From contig NZ_AP027364.1 in NCBI RefSeq assembly GCF_030295975.1, forward strand, positions 682,001 through 746,000: a stretch of DNA of 64,000 nucleotides, read 5' to 3'. The position numbers and the translations under genes were made by a program. Positions 39,040 through 48,632 of the stretch are shown here, in pieces (position 1 is the stretch's first letter; each line of letters begins with the position of its first letter). This stretch comes from Thalassotalea atypica. GTDB taxonomy: Bacteria; Pseudomonadota; Gammaproteobacteria; Enterobacterales; Alteromonadaceae. The notes below the pieces were generated by a model. The model saw only the letters and a program-made list of their open reading frames with translations. It was not told where the DNA came from and searched no databases.

Positions 39040-40383
39040 TTAATTGCCTGCAATTTGCATTTCTTCAATAAGCACTGAGCCTGTTCTGATGCTGCCATGC
39101 ATATCGGTATCACTACCAATGCTGATCATATTTTTGAACATGTCTTGCAAGTTGCCAGCAATGGTAATTTCGGCGACGGGGTATTGAATCCTACCGTTTT
39201 CTACCCAAAAACCAGCTGCGCCACGTGAATAATCTCCGTTAACCACGTTTACGCCTTGTCCCATAAGTTCGGTGACCAGTAATCCTGTTCCCAGCTGGTT
39301 TAACATAGCTTCAAAGTCGCCACCATTTTGAGACACGATCCAGTTGTGAATACCTCCAGCGTGTCCTGTTGTGGTCATGCCAAGCTTCCGTGCGGAATAA
39401 CTGGTTAGCAAGTATGTTTCTAAAGCTCCTTGCTTGATGATTTCACGATCAACGGTAGCAACACCTTCGCTATCGAAAGCGCTACTCGCGAGTGCTTTTG
39501 GGATGTGAGGTTGTTCATTAATAGTCAAATGTTCTGGGAAAATGGGCTGTCCTAAAGCATCTAACAAAAATGAGGATTTTCGGTATAAGTTACCGCCACT
39601 GATGGCTGCAATAAGGTGGCCGAATATTGTATTTGCGATATCGGCTCTGAATAGCACAGGGACTTTTCGCGTTGATAATTTTTGTGGTTGTAGTCGAGAT
39701 AATACTTCACTGGCTGCTTTTCTACCGACTTGCTCAGCGTCATCGAGTAAGTCAAAATCACGGTTTACGGTATAGGCATAGTCTCGCTCCATGTCATCAC
39801 CATCACTAGCGATGGTAACACAACTTAAACTGTGCCGAGAACTTGGATAACCAACAAGTTGACCATGGCTATTACCGTATACTTTAAATCCTTCAAAACT
39901 AGCGAATGTTGCTCCATCAGAATTTGTAATGCGCTCATCAAAAGAAAGTGCAGTATCTTCACATCGCTTTGCCAACGCTATAGCTTGGTCAGTGCTAATT
40001 TCTTTTGGGTGATGCAAGTCTAGCTCTTTAGGTGTCATTGCTAATAGTGATTTATCAGCTAGCCCAGAGCAGTCATCTACAGAGGTGTATTTAGCAATGT
40101 TTATTGCGGCTGTTACTGTTTGTGTCAAGGCACCTTCTGACAAATCTGCAGTCGATGCGCTGCCTTTACGGCCTGCTTGATATACAGTAATGCCAAGAGC
40201 ACCATCATTAGTGAACTCTACGTTCTCGACTTCTCCTAAACGCGTATTAACGCTAAGCCCTTGCTGGCGACTCATGGCCACTTCCGCACCGTCAGCCCCA
40301 AGTGTTTTAGCAAGCTTAAGGACATTTTCAACACGTTCTTTCACATGTTCCATTTGACGATTTAAATTATTAACTTCTTTCAT
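39040..40383 (-). CDS. pmbA: metalloprotease subunit PmbA (TldE)
   Basis: A 447-residue protein of the TldD/PmbA family. PmbA is the subunit that lacks the zinc site and pairs with TldD to process peptides such as microcin B17 precursors and unstructured proteins. Recognisable parts are AKTLGADGAEVAMSRQQG at the N-terminus and a C-terminal ENGRIQYPVAEITIAGNLQDMFKNM segment. TldD is not in the window. It is divergent from darP across a short gap. Confidence 0.93.
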   Translation of the reverse strand: MKEVNNLNRQMEHVKERVENVLKLAKTLGADGAEVAMSRQQGLSVNTRLGEVENVEFTNDGALGITVYQAGRKGSASTADLSEGALTQTVTAAINIAKYTSVDDCSGLADKSLLAMTPKELDLHHPKEISTDQAIALAKRCEDTALSFDERITNSDGATFASFEGFKVYGNSHGQLVGYPSSRHSLSCVTIASDGDDMERDYAYTVNRDFDLLDDAEQVGRKAASEVLSRLQPQKLSTRKVPVLFRADIANTIFGHLIAAISGGNLYRKSSFLLDALGQPIFPEHLTINEQPHIPKALASSAFDSEGVATVDREIIKQGALETYLLTSYSARKLGMTTTGHAGGIHNWIVSQNGGDFEAMLNQLGTGLLVTELMGQGVNVVNGDYSRGAAGFWVENGRIQYPVAEITIAGNLQDMFKNMISIGSDTDMHGSIRTGSVLIEEMQIAGN

Positions 40384-40493
40384 TTATGCGATCCGAAACA
40401 ACAGCAAAAAATAACTTTTGATATTGGCTTGAGTGTTTCAACAATATGCTTTGTAGTATAATGGTGATAACTCGATTAAAGATTACGAATATT

Positions 40494-41009
40494 ATGCAAC
40501 ACTTAGACAATGAATACGATGACTTAGATGAAGAACTGAAAAGTAAAACCGAATTGAAGCGCGAAATGCATCAATTGCAAGATTTTGCCGTCAAGTTGGT
40601 AAAGCTTTCAAAACATCAGCGTAGTAAAATTCCATTTACCGAAGCCATAGAAGAGTGTTTGGTATTAGCAGATAAAATCACCAATAAGCACGATGCGTTA
40701 AATCGTCACATGCGTTTTATGGCGAGAGTGTTGCAAGATACTGATTTAGCACCTATTAAGCAGGCGCTTGATGTTATGGCCAATAAGCATCAACAAGAAA
40801 CGACCAAATTTAATCGACTTGAGAAGTTATGTGATGAAGTCATTGAGCAGGGCAGTGAAAAAATAGAAGCGCTATTGGCAGAGCATTCCGCCATGGAGCG
40901 TCAAAAGTTACGTCAGTTAGTTCGTCAGGCAGGTAAAGAGAAAGCGGCGGACAAGCCCGGCAAACAGTACAAAGCTCTATTTACTTACCTCAAGTCCCAT
41001 ATTTCTTAG
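40494..41009 (+). CDS. darP: ribosome-associated protein DarP/YjgA
   Basis: A helical protein of about 171 residues of the DUF615 family that binds late 50S assembly intermediates. The start MQHLDNEYDDLDEELKSKTELKREM and LVKLSKHQRSKIP fit the family. I chose the ATG at 40494; the in-frame ATG at 40446 would add 16 residues with no homology support. It pairs divergently with pmbA, an arrangement conserved in gammaproteobacteria. Confidence 0.92.
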   Translation: MQHLDNEYDDLDEELKSKTELKREMHQLQDFAVKLVKLSKHQRSKIPFTEAIEECLVLADKITNKHDALNRHMRFMARVLQDTDLAPIKQALDVMANKHQQETTKFNRLEKLCDEVIEQGSEKIEALLAEHSAMERQKLRQLVRQAGKEKAADKPGKQYKALFTYLKSHIS

Positions 41010-41221
41010 TAAAATTATTGATGTACCAGTTGTTCAAGGGGGATTACTAGTGTTGCACTAGATCCTCCTAACTAAGTGATTTAATACCCTCGCGCCTAAT
41101 GATTCAAGTGAATACACATTGTTAACTATTAACATGCAGTTAATGTTTATTTTTCGAAATACAATTGTTACATGTATTTTCAGGTGCTCATAACTCATAT
41201 AGGTTCTTAGAAAGAATACTC

Positions 41222-41248
41222 TTCTATCGGTGTTTCTATCGGTGTTTC
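41222..41248. repeat. 12-bp tandem repeat, two copies plus a partial
   Basis: The unit TTCTATCGGTGT occurs twice head to tail with a three-base third start, in the 291-bp gap between darP and msrA. It lies about 50 bp downstream of the msrA stop codon. It may be a simple duplication; no function is suggested. Confidence 0.7.
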
Positions 41249-41300
41249 ACCTCGCATATTCTTGCTAAACTTCAGTTTAATGCGTAGCCAATTGAGTACA

Positions 41301-41840
41301 TTACTTTAATTTACTGGCAAACGTTTGTCTTAATTTCGCAAGTTTAGGTGATATAACTAGCTGACAATATTGGCTCTCCGAGTTGTTTTCGTAGTAATTA
41401 TTGTGTGCTGATTCTGCTGGATAAAAAGGCAAACTTTCTACTACTTCAGTCACGACTGTATCCGGCCAGATCTTATCTTCCTCAATTTCAGTGATGATTT
41501 GTTCTGCAGCTTGTTTTTGTTCAATGTTATGATAAAAAACTGCAGAGCGATACTGGGGACCTACGTCATTGCCTTGGCGGTTAAGTTGAGTAGGATTATG
41601 CAGGGAAAAGAAGATTTCTAGAATTTCTCTTGTGGTAATCCTCGTCGGATCAAAACTAAGTTGCACTACTTCTGCATGAGCCGTTGTACCTGTGCATACA
41701 TGCTTGTATGTAGCGTCAATTGCCTGCCCTCCCATATAGCCAGATTTTGTCGATACAACACCCATTACATTGTTAAATGCCCCTTCAATGCACCAAAAGC
41801 AGCCACCAGCAAGCGTAATTAGTTGAGTTTTCTGTGTCAT
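41301..41840 (-). CDS. msrA: peptide methionine-S-sulfoxide reductase MsrA
   Basis: A 179-residue enzyme that reduces methionine S-sulfoxide in proteins. The active-site motif GGCFWCIEG is at the N-terminus, followed by GYMGGQ, the HAEVVQLSFDP segment and YRSAVFY. A resolving Cys lies in the C-terminal ESQYCQLVISPK. There is no signal peptide, so the protein is cytoplasmic. No MsrB domain or gene is attached. Confidence 0.94.
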   Translation of the reverse strand: MTQKTQLITLAGGCFWCIEGAFNNVMGVVSTKSGYMGGQAIDATYKHVCTGTTAHAEVVQLSFDPTRITTREILEIFFSLHNPTQLNRQGNDVGPQYRSAVFYHNIEQKQAAEQIITEIEEDKIWPDTVVTEVVESLPFYPAESAHNNYYENNSESQYCQLVISPKLAKLRQTFASKLK

Positions 41841-42170
41841 ATGCGATCCAAATTAATATTAATTATTCAATTCATGAATACGATATCAAATAGATGTTTA
41901 GATGTCTACAAGTCTATTTTGAGGCTTTTTTGATTCTAACTGACGGTCACTTTTTTCGATGATGGGCTCTACCGATAGCAGAATTTCCATGTTTATTTTT
42001 ATTATTAAACACAATATGTCTTTATATTTTACGATTATCTTAGCATCACTAATGACTCATAAACTAGTGTAGGTTAGTTGAGAAAAAAATTCTTTTCATT
42101 ACGCCATACACTAAATTATCAGTATCAGTATACTAGCCACCACATTGACAAAAATATTAGTAGTTGACCT
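41841..42170. other. intergenic region, nothing recognised
   Basis: A 330-bp AT-rich gap lies between the divergent msrA and the DUF3820 gene. I see no small ORF with a ribosome site and no strong hairpin. It presumably contains both promoters. Confidence 0.45.
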
Positions 42171-42386
42171 ATGTTAGCAAATGAACAAGCGCTTATAGAA
42201 GCAATCAATCAAACGATGCCATTTGGAAAATATGCAGGGCGTAAGTTGATAGAATTGCCTGAGCCTTATCTTGTTTGGTTTCACGGCCAAGGTTTTCCTG
42301 ACTCAAAGTTAGGGGCACAATTGGCGTTAATGTACGAGGTTAAGCTCAATGGTTTGGAAAAAATGTTGCGACCGTTAGTCAAGTAA
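42171..42386 (+). CDS. DUF3820 family protein
   Basis: A 71-residue protein of the DUF3820 family, recognised from MPFGKYAGRKLIELPEPYLVWF and SKLGAQLALMYEVKLNGLE. The family is widespread in gammaproteobacteria; some members are called quorum-sensing-regulated virulence factors, but the biochemical role is unknown. The FGKYxG pattern resembles a nucleic-acid-associated motif also found in exonuclease tails. It stands alone between msrA and rmf. Confidence 0.85.
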   Translation: MLANEQALIEAINQTMPFGKYAGRKLIELPEPYLVWFHGQGFPDSKLGAQLALMYEVKLNGLEKMLRPLVK

Positions 42387-42682
42387 TTTGCTCGTATGTC
42401 TTTAAAATTATTTGTAATAAAAAGATGTTTGAATATGTAGTAATTCTTATAACGGTTTTTAACCATATTTTGCTAACAAGTTGTTTTTCGGCACATAAAA
42501 ACATTACATTAAAAGTACGATCTATTTATCAATAGCCCGATTACAAAAAATGACAATATTATTGCTCTTTTCTTATTGCAATCTCATCTCATTTGTTCTT
42601 AAATGAATTGTCGATAGAGAATACCTATCGGCCGCCAAATTCTAATTCAGTATACTTATCAGTAAGTTATGGAGAGTCATCT

Positions 42683-42856
42683 ATGAGAAGACAGAAAAGA
42701 GATCGTTTAGATAGAGCGCACGCAAACGGGTACCAGGCAGGCATCAATGGCAAATCAAAAGACAATTGTCCTTATCAAAATATAGACGCACGGTCAGAAT
42801 GGCTCGGCGGTTGGCGAGAGGCCGTTTCCGATAAAAACATGGGATTGTTTAAGTAA
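42683..42856 (+). CDS. rmf: ribosome modulation factor
   Basis: A 57-residue basic protein that dimerises ribosomes into inactive 100S particles in stationary phase. MRRQKRDRLDRAHANGYQAG and CPYQ..ARSEWLGGWREA are the family signature. The start is the ATG at 42683 with GGAGAG upstream; a longer frame back to 42593 has no family support. It works with HPF, encoded at 35505. A clear terminator follows. Confidence 0.95.
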   Translation: MRRQKRDRLDRAHANGYQAGINGKSKDNCPYQNIDARSEWLGGWREAVSDKNMGLFK

Positions 42857-42884
42857 CAATTAATTCAGTCAAATCAAATTCAGG

Positions 42885-42916
42885 AAAGCCCCTTAAGTTC
42901 TGCTTAAGGGGCTTTT
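42885..42916 (+). terminator. intrinsic terminator of rmf
   Basis: A 12-bp perfect stem (42886-42897 with 42903-42914), loop TTCTG, followed by TT and flanked upstream by A residues, sits 29 bp after the rmf stop codon. The flanking A/T lets it also work for the convergent moeB operon. Confidence 0.88.
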
Positions 42917-42946
42917 CGATTATGAGAAGCTTATAAACTGATTTTT

Positions 42947-43693
42947 TTAGTCTTTCTTACATGCCGGACAGTCAGCTTGAGGTGTTACCTTAAAGTGTTG
43001 CCATTGTTGATTGAGACCATCAAATAATGAAAGCTGATTTATAGCGACAGGCATGTTGACCAGCCATTTAATTGCGCTCAGTGCCTGCATACCGCCGACA
43101 ATACTCAGTACAGGACCTAAAATACCCAGGGTCTGGCAATTATCTACAGGAGTTTCGTCGGCCTTGGGGAATACGCATTGATAGCAAGCGGAGCGTTGTT
43201 CGGGATCAATAACTAAAGTTTGGCCATCCAATCCAGTCGCGGCGCCAATAATCAAAGGTGTTTGATGTTGTATGCTAGCGGAATTTAATAAATATCTAGC
43301 CTTCATGCTATCTGTGCAATCAATTACGATATCAACTAGCGGCATATAGTATTGGGCTAATTCGTGATCAAACATTTCATCTATCACTTCTATATCTATA
43401 TGATGATTGATTGCGTTAAGTTTTTCAGCGGCAGTTTCTGCCTTGTTGTTACCAATATCTTGTTCAGTAAAAAGTATTTGGCGCTGTAAATTCGTGATTT
43501 CAATATCATCGCCGTCACATAAAATAATTTTTCCGATACCAGCAGAGGCTAAGTACAAGCTCACTGGACAGCCTAATCCCCCAACACCAACAATAAGGAC
43601 AGTTGCTTGTTGCAGTGCAATTTGTCCCTGCTCTCCAACATTATCGAGCATGATTTGGCGGCCATACCTAAGCTGTTCTTGGTTTGTTAACAC
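42947..43693 (-). CDS. moeB: molybdopterin-synthase adenylyltransferase MoeB
   Basis: A 248-residue E1-like enzyme that adenylates the C-terminal Gly-Gly of MoaD so that it can be sulfurated. The nucleotide loop is VGVGGLGCPVS, with NLQRQILF and DCTDSMKARYLLN. Zinc Cys pairs CYQC and CPAC are present. No rhodanese domain is fused, unlike eukaryotic MOCS3. It could be a ThiF homologue by sequence alone, but its place at the end of the moa-mod operon supports MoeB. Confidence 0.9.
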   Translation of the reverse strand: MLTNQEQLRYGRQIMLDNVGEQGQIALQQATVLIVGVGGLGCPVSLYLASAGIGKIILCDGDDIEITNLQRQILFTEQDIGNNKAETAAEKLNAINHHIDIEVIDEMFDHELAQYYMPLVDIVIDCTDSMKARYLLNSASIQHQTPLIIGAATGLDGQTLVIDPEQRSACYQCVFPKADETPVDNCQTLGILGPVLSIVGGMQALSAIKWLVNMPVAINQLSLFDGLNQQWQHFKVTPQADCPACKKD

Positions 43694-43703
43694 AGTTTTT
43701 TCC

Positions 43704-44783
43704 TCAATAAAGTGCTTGTCTTATAGCGCTGGCTTTAAATTGCATGAAAACACTATCAGAAACAGCCAACTTTAGTTTTCCCAATGAAAAAGTAGAAATT
43801 GTTACATAAAAGCAATGTTGTTGATGTTGAACCGTTACTAGTACTTGGTTTTTGTTAGTTTCAATAGCGGATATACTACCTTCGATATGATTCACAATAG
43901 AGCTACCAACAGGCTTTGACGTCGATAGGCTTATATCTCTCGCTAAAATGTAGCATCTATATGTTGAAGCACTTTGATCGATAAAGTGCTGATCGGTGGC
44001 AAATATGCTGGTGTCATCCGACAGCTTTAACTCTATCAAGCCAAATTGATTATCATCGTTAAGGCGCGTCACTGTTAAACTTGTTTGCTGCTCAATCATT
44101 TCGCCATGATTTAATTGATGAATAACTTGGTGCACTTTGCCGTGATTGACCACTTGGCCCTTATTTATCACTATTAAGTGATCCGCCAGTGCTTGAATTT
44201 CTTCAAGGTTATGACTCACATATAAAATTGGGATATGAAACTGAATATGCAGTCGTTTAACTAGCTGTAATATTCTTAGCTTGTTGACTCTATCGAGGGC
44301 AGTAACTGGCTCATCAAGAATGAGTAATTTTGGCTCCGCAAGCAGCGCTCTAGCAATGGCTACTTTTTGACGTTCGCCACCAGAAAGTAATGTCACAGGT
44401 TGTGATAATAGCGATCCAATCTCTGCTTCTTTAACTATTGTGTTTAGTTCAATTTGGTGTGTCTTTCGACGCTTAACTGCATATTGCAGGTTTTGAAGAA
44501 CACTTAAATGCGAAAATAATCCATCTTGCTGAAATACCGCGGTTACTCGTCTTTGCTCAGTGGGGAGTTTAACGTTTCTATTGGAATCTAAAAAAACTGT
44601 TTCACCAAGCGCTATGTGACCTTTAACCATTTTGTTAACACCGGAAATGGCCTTGAGTATCGAGGTTTTACCTGAGCCAGACGGGCCGAATATGCCAGTA
44701 ATTCCTTGCAAGGTAATGGTCAACTCAACGTCTAAGTGTAACTGTTCGAATTTAGATTGGAGTTTAAGAGTAAGCGCCGTCAT
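43704..44783 (-). CDS. modC: molybdate ABC transporter ATPase ModC
   Basis: A 359-residue ATPase: Walker A GPSGSGKTS, signature LSGGERQKVAIARA, Walker B LLILDEPVTALD and YVSHNLEE. The C-terminal ~120 residues (SSIVNHIEGSISAIE and so on) form a molybdate-binding MOP/TOBE-type domain. It energises ModB. It overlaps modB by 4 bp and is followed by moeB after 10 bp. Confidence 0.93.
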   Translation of the reverse strand: MTALTLKLQSKFEQLHLDVELTITLQGITGIFGPSGSGKTSILKAISGVNKMVKGHIALGETVFLDSNRNVKLPTEQRRVTAVFQQDGLFSHLSVLQNLQYAVKRRKTHQIELNTIVKEAEIGSLLSQPVTLLSGGERQKVAIARALLAEPKLLILDEPVTALDRVNKLRILQLVKRLHIQFHIPILYVSHNLEEIQALADHLIVINKGQVVNHGKVHQVIHQLNHGEMIEQQTSLTVTRLNDDNQFGLIELKLSDDTSIFATDQHFIDQSASTYRCYILARDISLSTSKPVGSSIVNHIEGSISAIETNKNQVLVTVQHQQHCFYVTISTFSLGKLKLAVSDSVFMQFKASAIRQALY

Positions 44784-45478
44784 AAGGGCTTTCCTCGGTC
44801 TTGAGAAAAATTCAACAGGTAGACGAACGACAGAATGAGTACCGAGGTAACTAGCAATCCAGCTGCTAATTGATGAGCAGCGGCATAGTCAAATGACTCA
44901 ACATGGTCAAATAGTGCAATTGACAATACGCGGGTTTCATCGGGAATATTACCGCCGATCATTAAAACCACACCAAACTCTCCTACTGTATGTGCAAAGC
45001 CTAAGGTGGTTGCTGTGATAAAACTGGCCTTGGACATAGGTAGCACTATAGAGCAAAAACGATCGAAGGGCTTGGCGCCCAGCATTGCAGCGTTATCTAG
45101 TAAGTACTGATCTATCTGCTCAAAAGCCTTTTGTAATGGTTGAATAACAAACGGTAAAGAATACAACACTGAGCCGATAACGATAGCAGAAAAACTAAAA
45201 GCAAGTTGTTGTCCTGTGATACTTTGCCACAATTGACCTGGCAGGGCTGTAGGAGAAAAAGCGATCAAAAGATAAAAGCCAAGCACGGTTGGTGGCAGTA
45301 CTAAAGGGAGGGCAATGACAGCTTCTACGATAACGCGCCACTTACTCTGCCAACGAGACAGATACCACGCAATCGGCGTGCCGATGACTAATAGTATTAC
45401 CGTTGTGATTAGTGCTAATTTCAATGTGGTAATTAGTGAACCATAATCAGTAAATATTAGCTCACTCATTACGTTCAA
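44780..45478 (-). CDS. modB: molybdate ABC transporter permease ModB
   Basis: A 232-residue inner-membrane permease with about five helices; the coupling EAA loop reads NAAMLGAKPFDRFCSIVLPMSK and the VIALPLVLPPTVLGFYLL helix is typical of ModB. It overlaps modA by 17 bp and modC by 4 bp, indicating tight translational coupling. Confidence 0.93.
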   Translation of the reverse strand: MNVMSELIFTDYGSLITTLKLALITTVILLVIGTPIAWYLSRWQSKWRVIVEAVIALPLVLPPTVLGFYLLIAFSPTALPGQLWQSITGQQLAFSFSAIVIGSVLYSLPFVIQPLQKAFEQIDQYLLDNAAMLGAKPFDRFCSIVLPMSKASFITATTLGFAHTVGEFGVVLMIGGNIPDETRVLSIALFDHVESFDYAAAHQLAAGLLVTSVLILSFVYLLNFSQDRGKPL

Positions 45479-46259
45479 CCTTTTGTTTTATAGAAATATA
45501 ACCTAACGTAGCTAAACGCTTCTGAATGGCATCACTGGTAAGGTAGTTGATAAATTGCTGAGCACTTTTCGGGTTATGGCTAGATTGCAAGATTGCTGCT
45601 TTTTGTACAATTGGTTGATAATAAGTTAATGGAATAGGCTGCAACCTTAGATTATGTTGGCGCAATTGACTGGCTGCAACGATACCCACACTGGCCGCTA
45701 TACTTCGCGTCTGTTGAAAGGTTTGATTAACATTAATGCCCAATATTAACGATCGATTGATTTTGTTCCAAACTGACTTAAATTGCAATGCCTGCTGTGC
45801 TGCAATCCCGTAGGGAGCAAATCGAGGATTAGCAATAGCTAATCGGCCAAATTTATCAGGCTGGGCACAATACTGTTCAAAGGACAACTCCGGGTACTTT
45901 TCAGAGTAAAAGCTAAGTTGACCAATTGCATAGGGTGTTAGACTGTGCGCTAGAGCATAATTCTCTTCTACTAATTTTTCTGGGCGTTGGCTATCGGCGG
46001 ACAAAAATAAATCAAAAGGGGCACCGTGCTTAATTTGTTGATACAAAGTCCCCGTAGCCGCACTAATAATTTGTATTTTAATACCGTAAGACGTTTCAAA
46101 ATGAGGCGTGAGTGTTCGTAGTGTCGGTGCAAAGTTTGCCGCGGTTGCTACTCTCAGTGTCGTTGCTTGAGTTTGCCATGAAAATACGACTAATAAAGTC
46201 AAGATAAACAAGGTAAAGGAAGCTAATGTGAATGAGCGACTAGGTAACCTAGCTATCAT
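45462..46259 (-). CDS. modA: molybdate-binding periplasmic protein ModA
   Basis: A 265-residue binding protein. A signal peptide (about 1-32) is followed by VATAANFAPTLRTLTPHFE and the SAATGTLYQQIKHGAPFDLFLSAD loop, whose Ser/Thr residues bind the oxyanion in the family. It captures molybdate or tungstate for ModBC. It lies 54 bp after moaE, so transport is embedded in the biosynthesis operon; no modE regulator is present in the window. Confidence 0.93.
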   Translation of the reverse strand: MIARLPSRSFTLASFTLFILTLLVVFSWQTQATTLRVATAANFAPTLRTLTPHFETSYGIKIQIISAATGTLYQQIKHGAPFDLFLSADSQRPEKLVEENYALAHSLTPYAIGQLSFYSEKYPELSFEQYCAQPDKFGRLAIANPRFAPYGIAAQQALQFKSVWNKINRSLILGINVNQTFQQTRSIAASVGIVAASQLRQHNLRLQPIPLTYYQPIVQKAAILQSSHNPKSAQQFINYLTSDAIQKRLATLGYISIKQKVERNE

Positions 46260-46313
46260 GTTCTGCTTCCTTGTTGGGTTTTTTCATTTATAAGCATGGT
46301 AATGATTTAGGGC

Positions 46314-46760
46314 TTACAACCAATCCCGCGCTTTTTGATGGTCTTGTGCTTTTGCGTCTAGCCATTCATCGCCATTAGAGGTCGTTTCTTTTTTCCAAAA
46401 TGGCGCTTTAATTTTAAGGTAGTCCATAATGTACTCGGCGGCAGAAAATGCATCGCCACGGTGCTTACTGGTGACGCCGACAAAAACAATATTATCACCA
46501 ACATACAATTGACCAACTCGGTGGATAACGCGAACACGGCCAATTGACCAGCGTGTTTTAGCTTCACTAATGATGCTGCTTAACGCATTTTCGGTCATGT
46601 TGGGGTAATGCTCTAAAAATAATCCTGTCACGTCCTGATTATTGTTTTGATTCCTCACTTGGCCAGTAAATGTCACGACTGCACCGTCATCGTCATTACC
46701 CGCTTGTAATGTTGCTATTTCATCGCCGGTGTTAAAGTCTTGTTCACTAATGGTGATCAT
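46314..46760 (-). CDS. moaE: molybdopterin synthase catalytic subunit MoaE
   Basis: A 148-residue enzyme that uses MoaD thiocarboxylate to add dithiolene sulfurs to cyclic pyranopterin. VVTFTGQVRNQN, LEHYPNMTE, the RVIHRVGQLYVGD segment and KAPFWKKE with the conserved active-site Lys are present. It lies 3 bp after moaD, its partner. Confidence 0.94.
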   Translation of the reverse strand: MITISEQDFNTGDEIATLQAGNDDDGAVVTFTGQVRNQNNNQDVTGLFLEHYPNMTENALSSIISEAKTRWSIGRVRVIHRVGQLYVGDNIVFVGVTSKHRGDAFSAAEYIMDYLKIKAPFWKKETTSNGDEWLDAKAQDHQKARDWL

Positions 46761-46763
46761 GGG

Positions 46764-47012
46764 CTAGCCGCCTGTTACCGGTGGGAAGAATGCAACTTCA
46801 TCACTAGACTTTATAATATGTTGTTCAGAAACGACTTCGTGGTTGACCGCACAAAGTATGTTATCCGCTGAGAGTGGTTTTTGCCATGTATTATTATTGG
46901 CAATAAGTTGCGCTTTTAAATCAACAACACTAATTGAAGCGGGGATCTCTACCTCGATGTTGGCAGTACCTAACTGGTCTTTAAGTCGAGCGAAGAACTG
47001 TACTTTTAACAT
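46764..47012 (-). CDS. moaD: molybdopterin synthase sulfur carrier subunit MoaD
   Basis: A ubiquitin-like protein of about 82 residues ending in VTGG, the Gly-Gly that MoeB adenylates. I place the start at the ATG at 47012 ([15 protein letters not shown]); a longer frame back to 47030 would run further into moaC. The gene overlaps moaC by 7 bp. Confidence 0.93.
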   Translation of the reverse strand: MLKVQFFARLKDQLGTANIEVEIPASISVVDLKAQLIANNNTWQKPLSADNILCAVNHEVVSEQHIIKSSDEVAFFPPVTGG

Positions 47013-47497
47013 GTGATAGAACGCTCCCATTGACCTGACTTACCGCCGACTTTTGTCATCACTTTGATGCCATGGATCTCCATGGCGGGGTCAACGGCCT
47101 TACACATATCAAATAAGGTTAAACAAGCCACAGAAACAGCAGTAAGTGCTTCCATTTCCACGCCAGTTTGCCCCGTTAATTTACATAAACTAATGACTTT
47201 AACTTGAGAGTTCACTTCATCAATTTCAAAATCAACTTGTACTTTGCTTAACATCAATGGATGACAAAGCGGGATGAGATCGGCGCACTTTTTTGCTGCT
47301 TGTATACCAGCGATACGCGCAACGGCGAATACATCACCTTTTTTGTGTTCACCAGCTGCAATCATGGCAAGAGTTGGAGTCGACATTGAAATATAGCCTT
47401 CGGCGGTCGCAGTTCTTGATGTGACTGATTTTTCAGTGACATCAACCATATTCGCTTCACCATTTTCATTTAGATGTGTGAGGTGTTTGTTGCTCAT
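47006..47497 (-). CDS. moaC: cyclic pyranopterin monophosphate synthase MoaC
   Basis: A 163-residue enzyme that completes cyclic pyranopterin monophosphate after MoaA. The [11 protein letters not shown] active-site segment and the C-terminal [23 protein letters not shown] are diagnostic. It overlaps moaB by 4 bp and moaD by 7 bp. Confidence 0.95.
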   Translation of the reverse strand: MSNKHLTHLNENGEANMVDVTEKSVTSRTATAEGYISMSTPTLAMIAAGEHKKGDVFAVARIAGIQAAKKCADLIPLCHPLMLSKVQVDFEIDEVNSQVKVISLCKLTGQTGVEMEALTAVSVACLTLFDMCKAVDPAMEIHGIKVMTKVGGKSGQWERSITC

Positions 47498-48033
47498 GAA
47501 CGTGTCTCACAGGTAACTTTCGCGTCTCGCAAATGAGGGACAAAATTACAAGGTTTGTGGCTGGCATCTAGTTGTTCAACAATCACTTTGTCCCAAGCTG
47601 TTTTACAAGCATTGGTCGAGCCAGGCATACAGAAAATTACTGTACCGTTGGCCATGCCTGCAAATGCACGAGATTGCATAGTCGATGTGCCTATCTCACC
47701 AAGGGAAACATGACGGAAAACTTCCCCGAAACCTTCAACGTTCTTATCAAATAGTGGTTGTAACGCTTCAGGAGTATTGTCTCTTGCCGTAAAACCTGTA
47801 CCGCCAGTGGCAAGTACAACTTGTACTTCGTCCATAGCAATCCATTTAGAGACTATGGCGCGCAGTTGATAAACATCGTCAATGACAATTTGTTTTTCTA
47901 CTAGATTGTGACCCGCATTGGTTAAACGTTCCACCAGAGTCTGCCCTGATGTGTCATTTTCTTCGGTGCGTGTATCTGAAACTGTTAGTACGGCAATATT
48001 TAACGGTTGAAATGGTGAATTTGCGTGACCCAT
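47494..48033 (-). CDS. moaB: molybdopterin adenylyltransferase-like MoaB
   Basis: A 179-residue MogA/MoaB-fold protein. [15 protein letters not shown] at the start and [17 protein letters not shown] (the molybdopterin-binding GGTG loop) are typical. MoaB/Mog proteins adenylate molybdopterin before molybdate insertion; Escherichia coli MoaB is inactive while others are active. No separate mogA is in the window, so this may serve the Mog role. It overlaps moaC by 4 bp. Confidence 0.9.
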   Translation of the reverse strand: MGHANSPFQPLNIAVLTVSDTRTEENDTSGQTLVERLTNAGHNLVEKQIVIDDVYQLRAIVSKWIAMDEVQVVLATGGTGFTARDNTPEALQPLFDKNVEGFGEVFRHVSLGEIGTSTMQSRAFAGMANGTVIFCMPGSTNACKTAWDKVIVEQLDASHKPCNFVPHLRDAKVTCETRS

Positions 48034-48052
48034 GAATTTTCCTTTGAAACTC

Positions 48053-48631
48053 TTATAAATGTTGCATCGGTTGTTTAAAACTCGATGCTAAAATTTGCTG
48101 TGCGTGTTGCCACTCTTGCGGCGTATTTGTGTTTAATAGCAAGCGTTCATCTTCAATCGGTATTGCTTGATGCGGTACCTGTTTTAACATACTTCTTACT
48201 GAGGGCCCTTTACCATTGAAATGCTTAAATGCCTGTTCAAAAAACAGTTCAGTTAAGCTATTAATGGGTAAATACATTGGAATAGCGTGATTTTGATAAA
48301 AGCAGGCTTTTTCAGTTAACTGACCAATATTTTTGAGCTCTTTAAGCGCGCTTGAGGTGATTAGTGGTAAATCAATCGGTAGCACTAATACTGATGAACA
48401 TGGTGTTTGTTTTATAACGCTACAAATACCTGAAAGGGGTCCTGCCTGAGGGTAGAGATCGGCAATACCGTATTTATCACCACTGACCATGACATCGTCC
48501 ACGCCTGTCTCCCTGAGTAACTGCTGGCTAAAGTCGAGCATTTTTTGCTGCTGACGTACCAGTAGCGCTTTGTCACTCCCCATCCTATTTGAGAGGCCAC
48601 CAGCTAGCACAATACCTACACATTTGTGCAT
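48053..48631 (-). CDS. mobA: molybdenum cofactor guanylyltransferase MobA
   Basis: A 192-residue nucleotidyltransferase that attaches GMP to Mo-molybdopterin to make the bis-MGD form used by DMSO-reductase-family enzymes. The GTP loop is VLAGGLSNRMGSDKALL, followed by VSGDKYG and VLPIDLPLI. Its place between moaA and moaB suggests that bis-MGD enzymes are the main users. It starts two bases from the moaA stop. Confidence 0.92.
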   Translation of the reverse strand: MHKCVGIVLAGGLSNRMGSDKALLVRQQQKMLDFSQQLLRETGVDDVMVSGDKYGIADLYPQAGPLSGICSVIKQTPCSSVLVLPIDLPLITSSALKELKNIGQLTEKACFYQNHAIPMYLPINSLTELFFEQAFKHFNGKGPSVRSMLKQVPHQAIPIEDERLLLNTNTPQEWQHAQQILASSFKQPMQHL

Positions 48632-48632
48632 G

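Noticed and set aside
41038-41065. Hairpin CTAGTG-TTG-CACTAG after darP as a terminator
   Set aside because: The stem is only six base pairs, outer pairing needs bulges, and no T-run follows.
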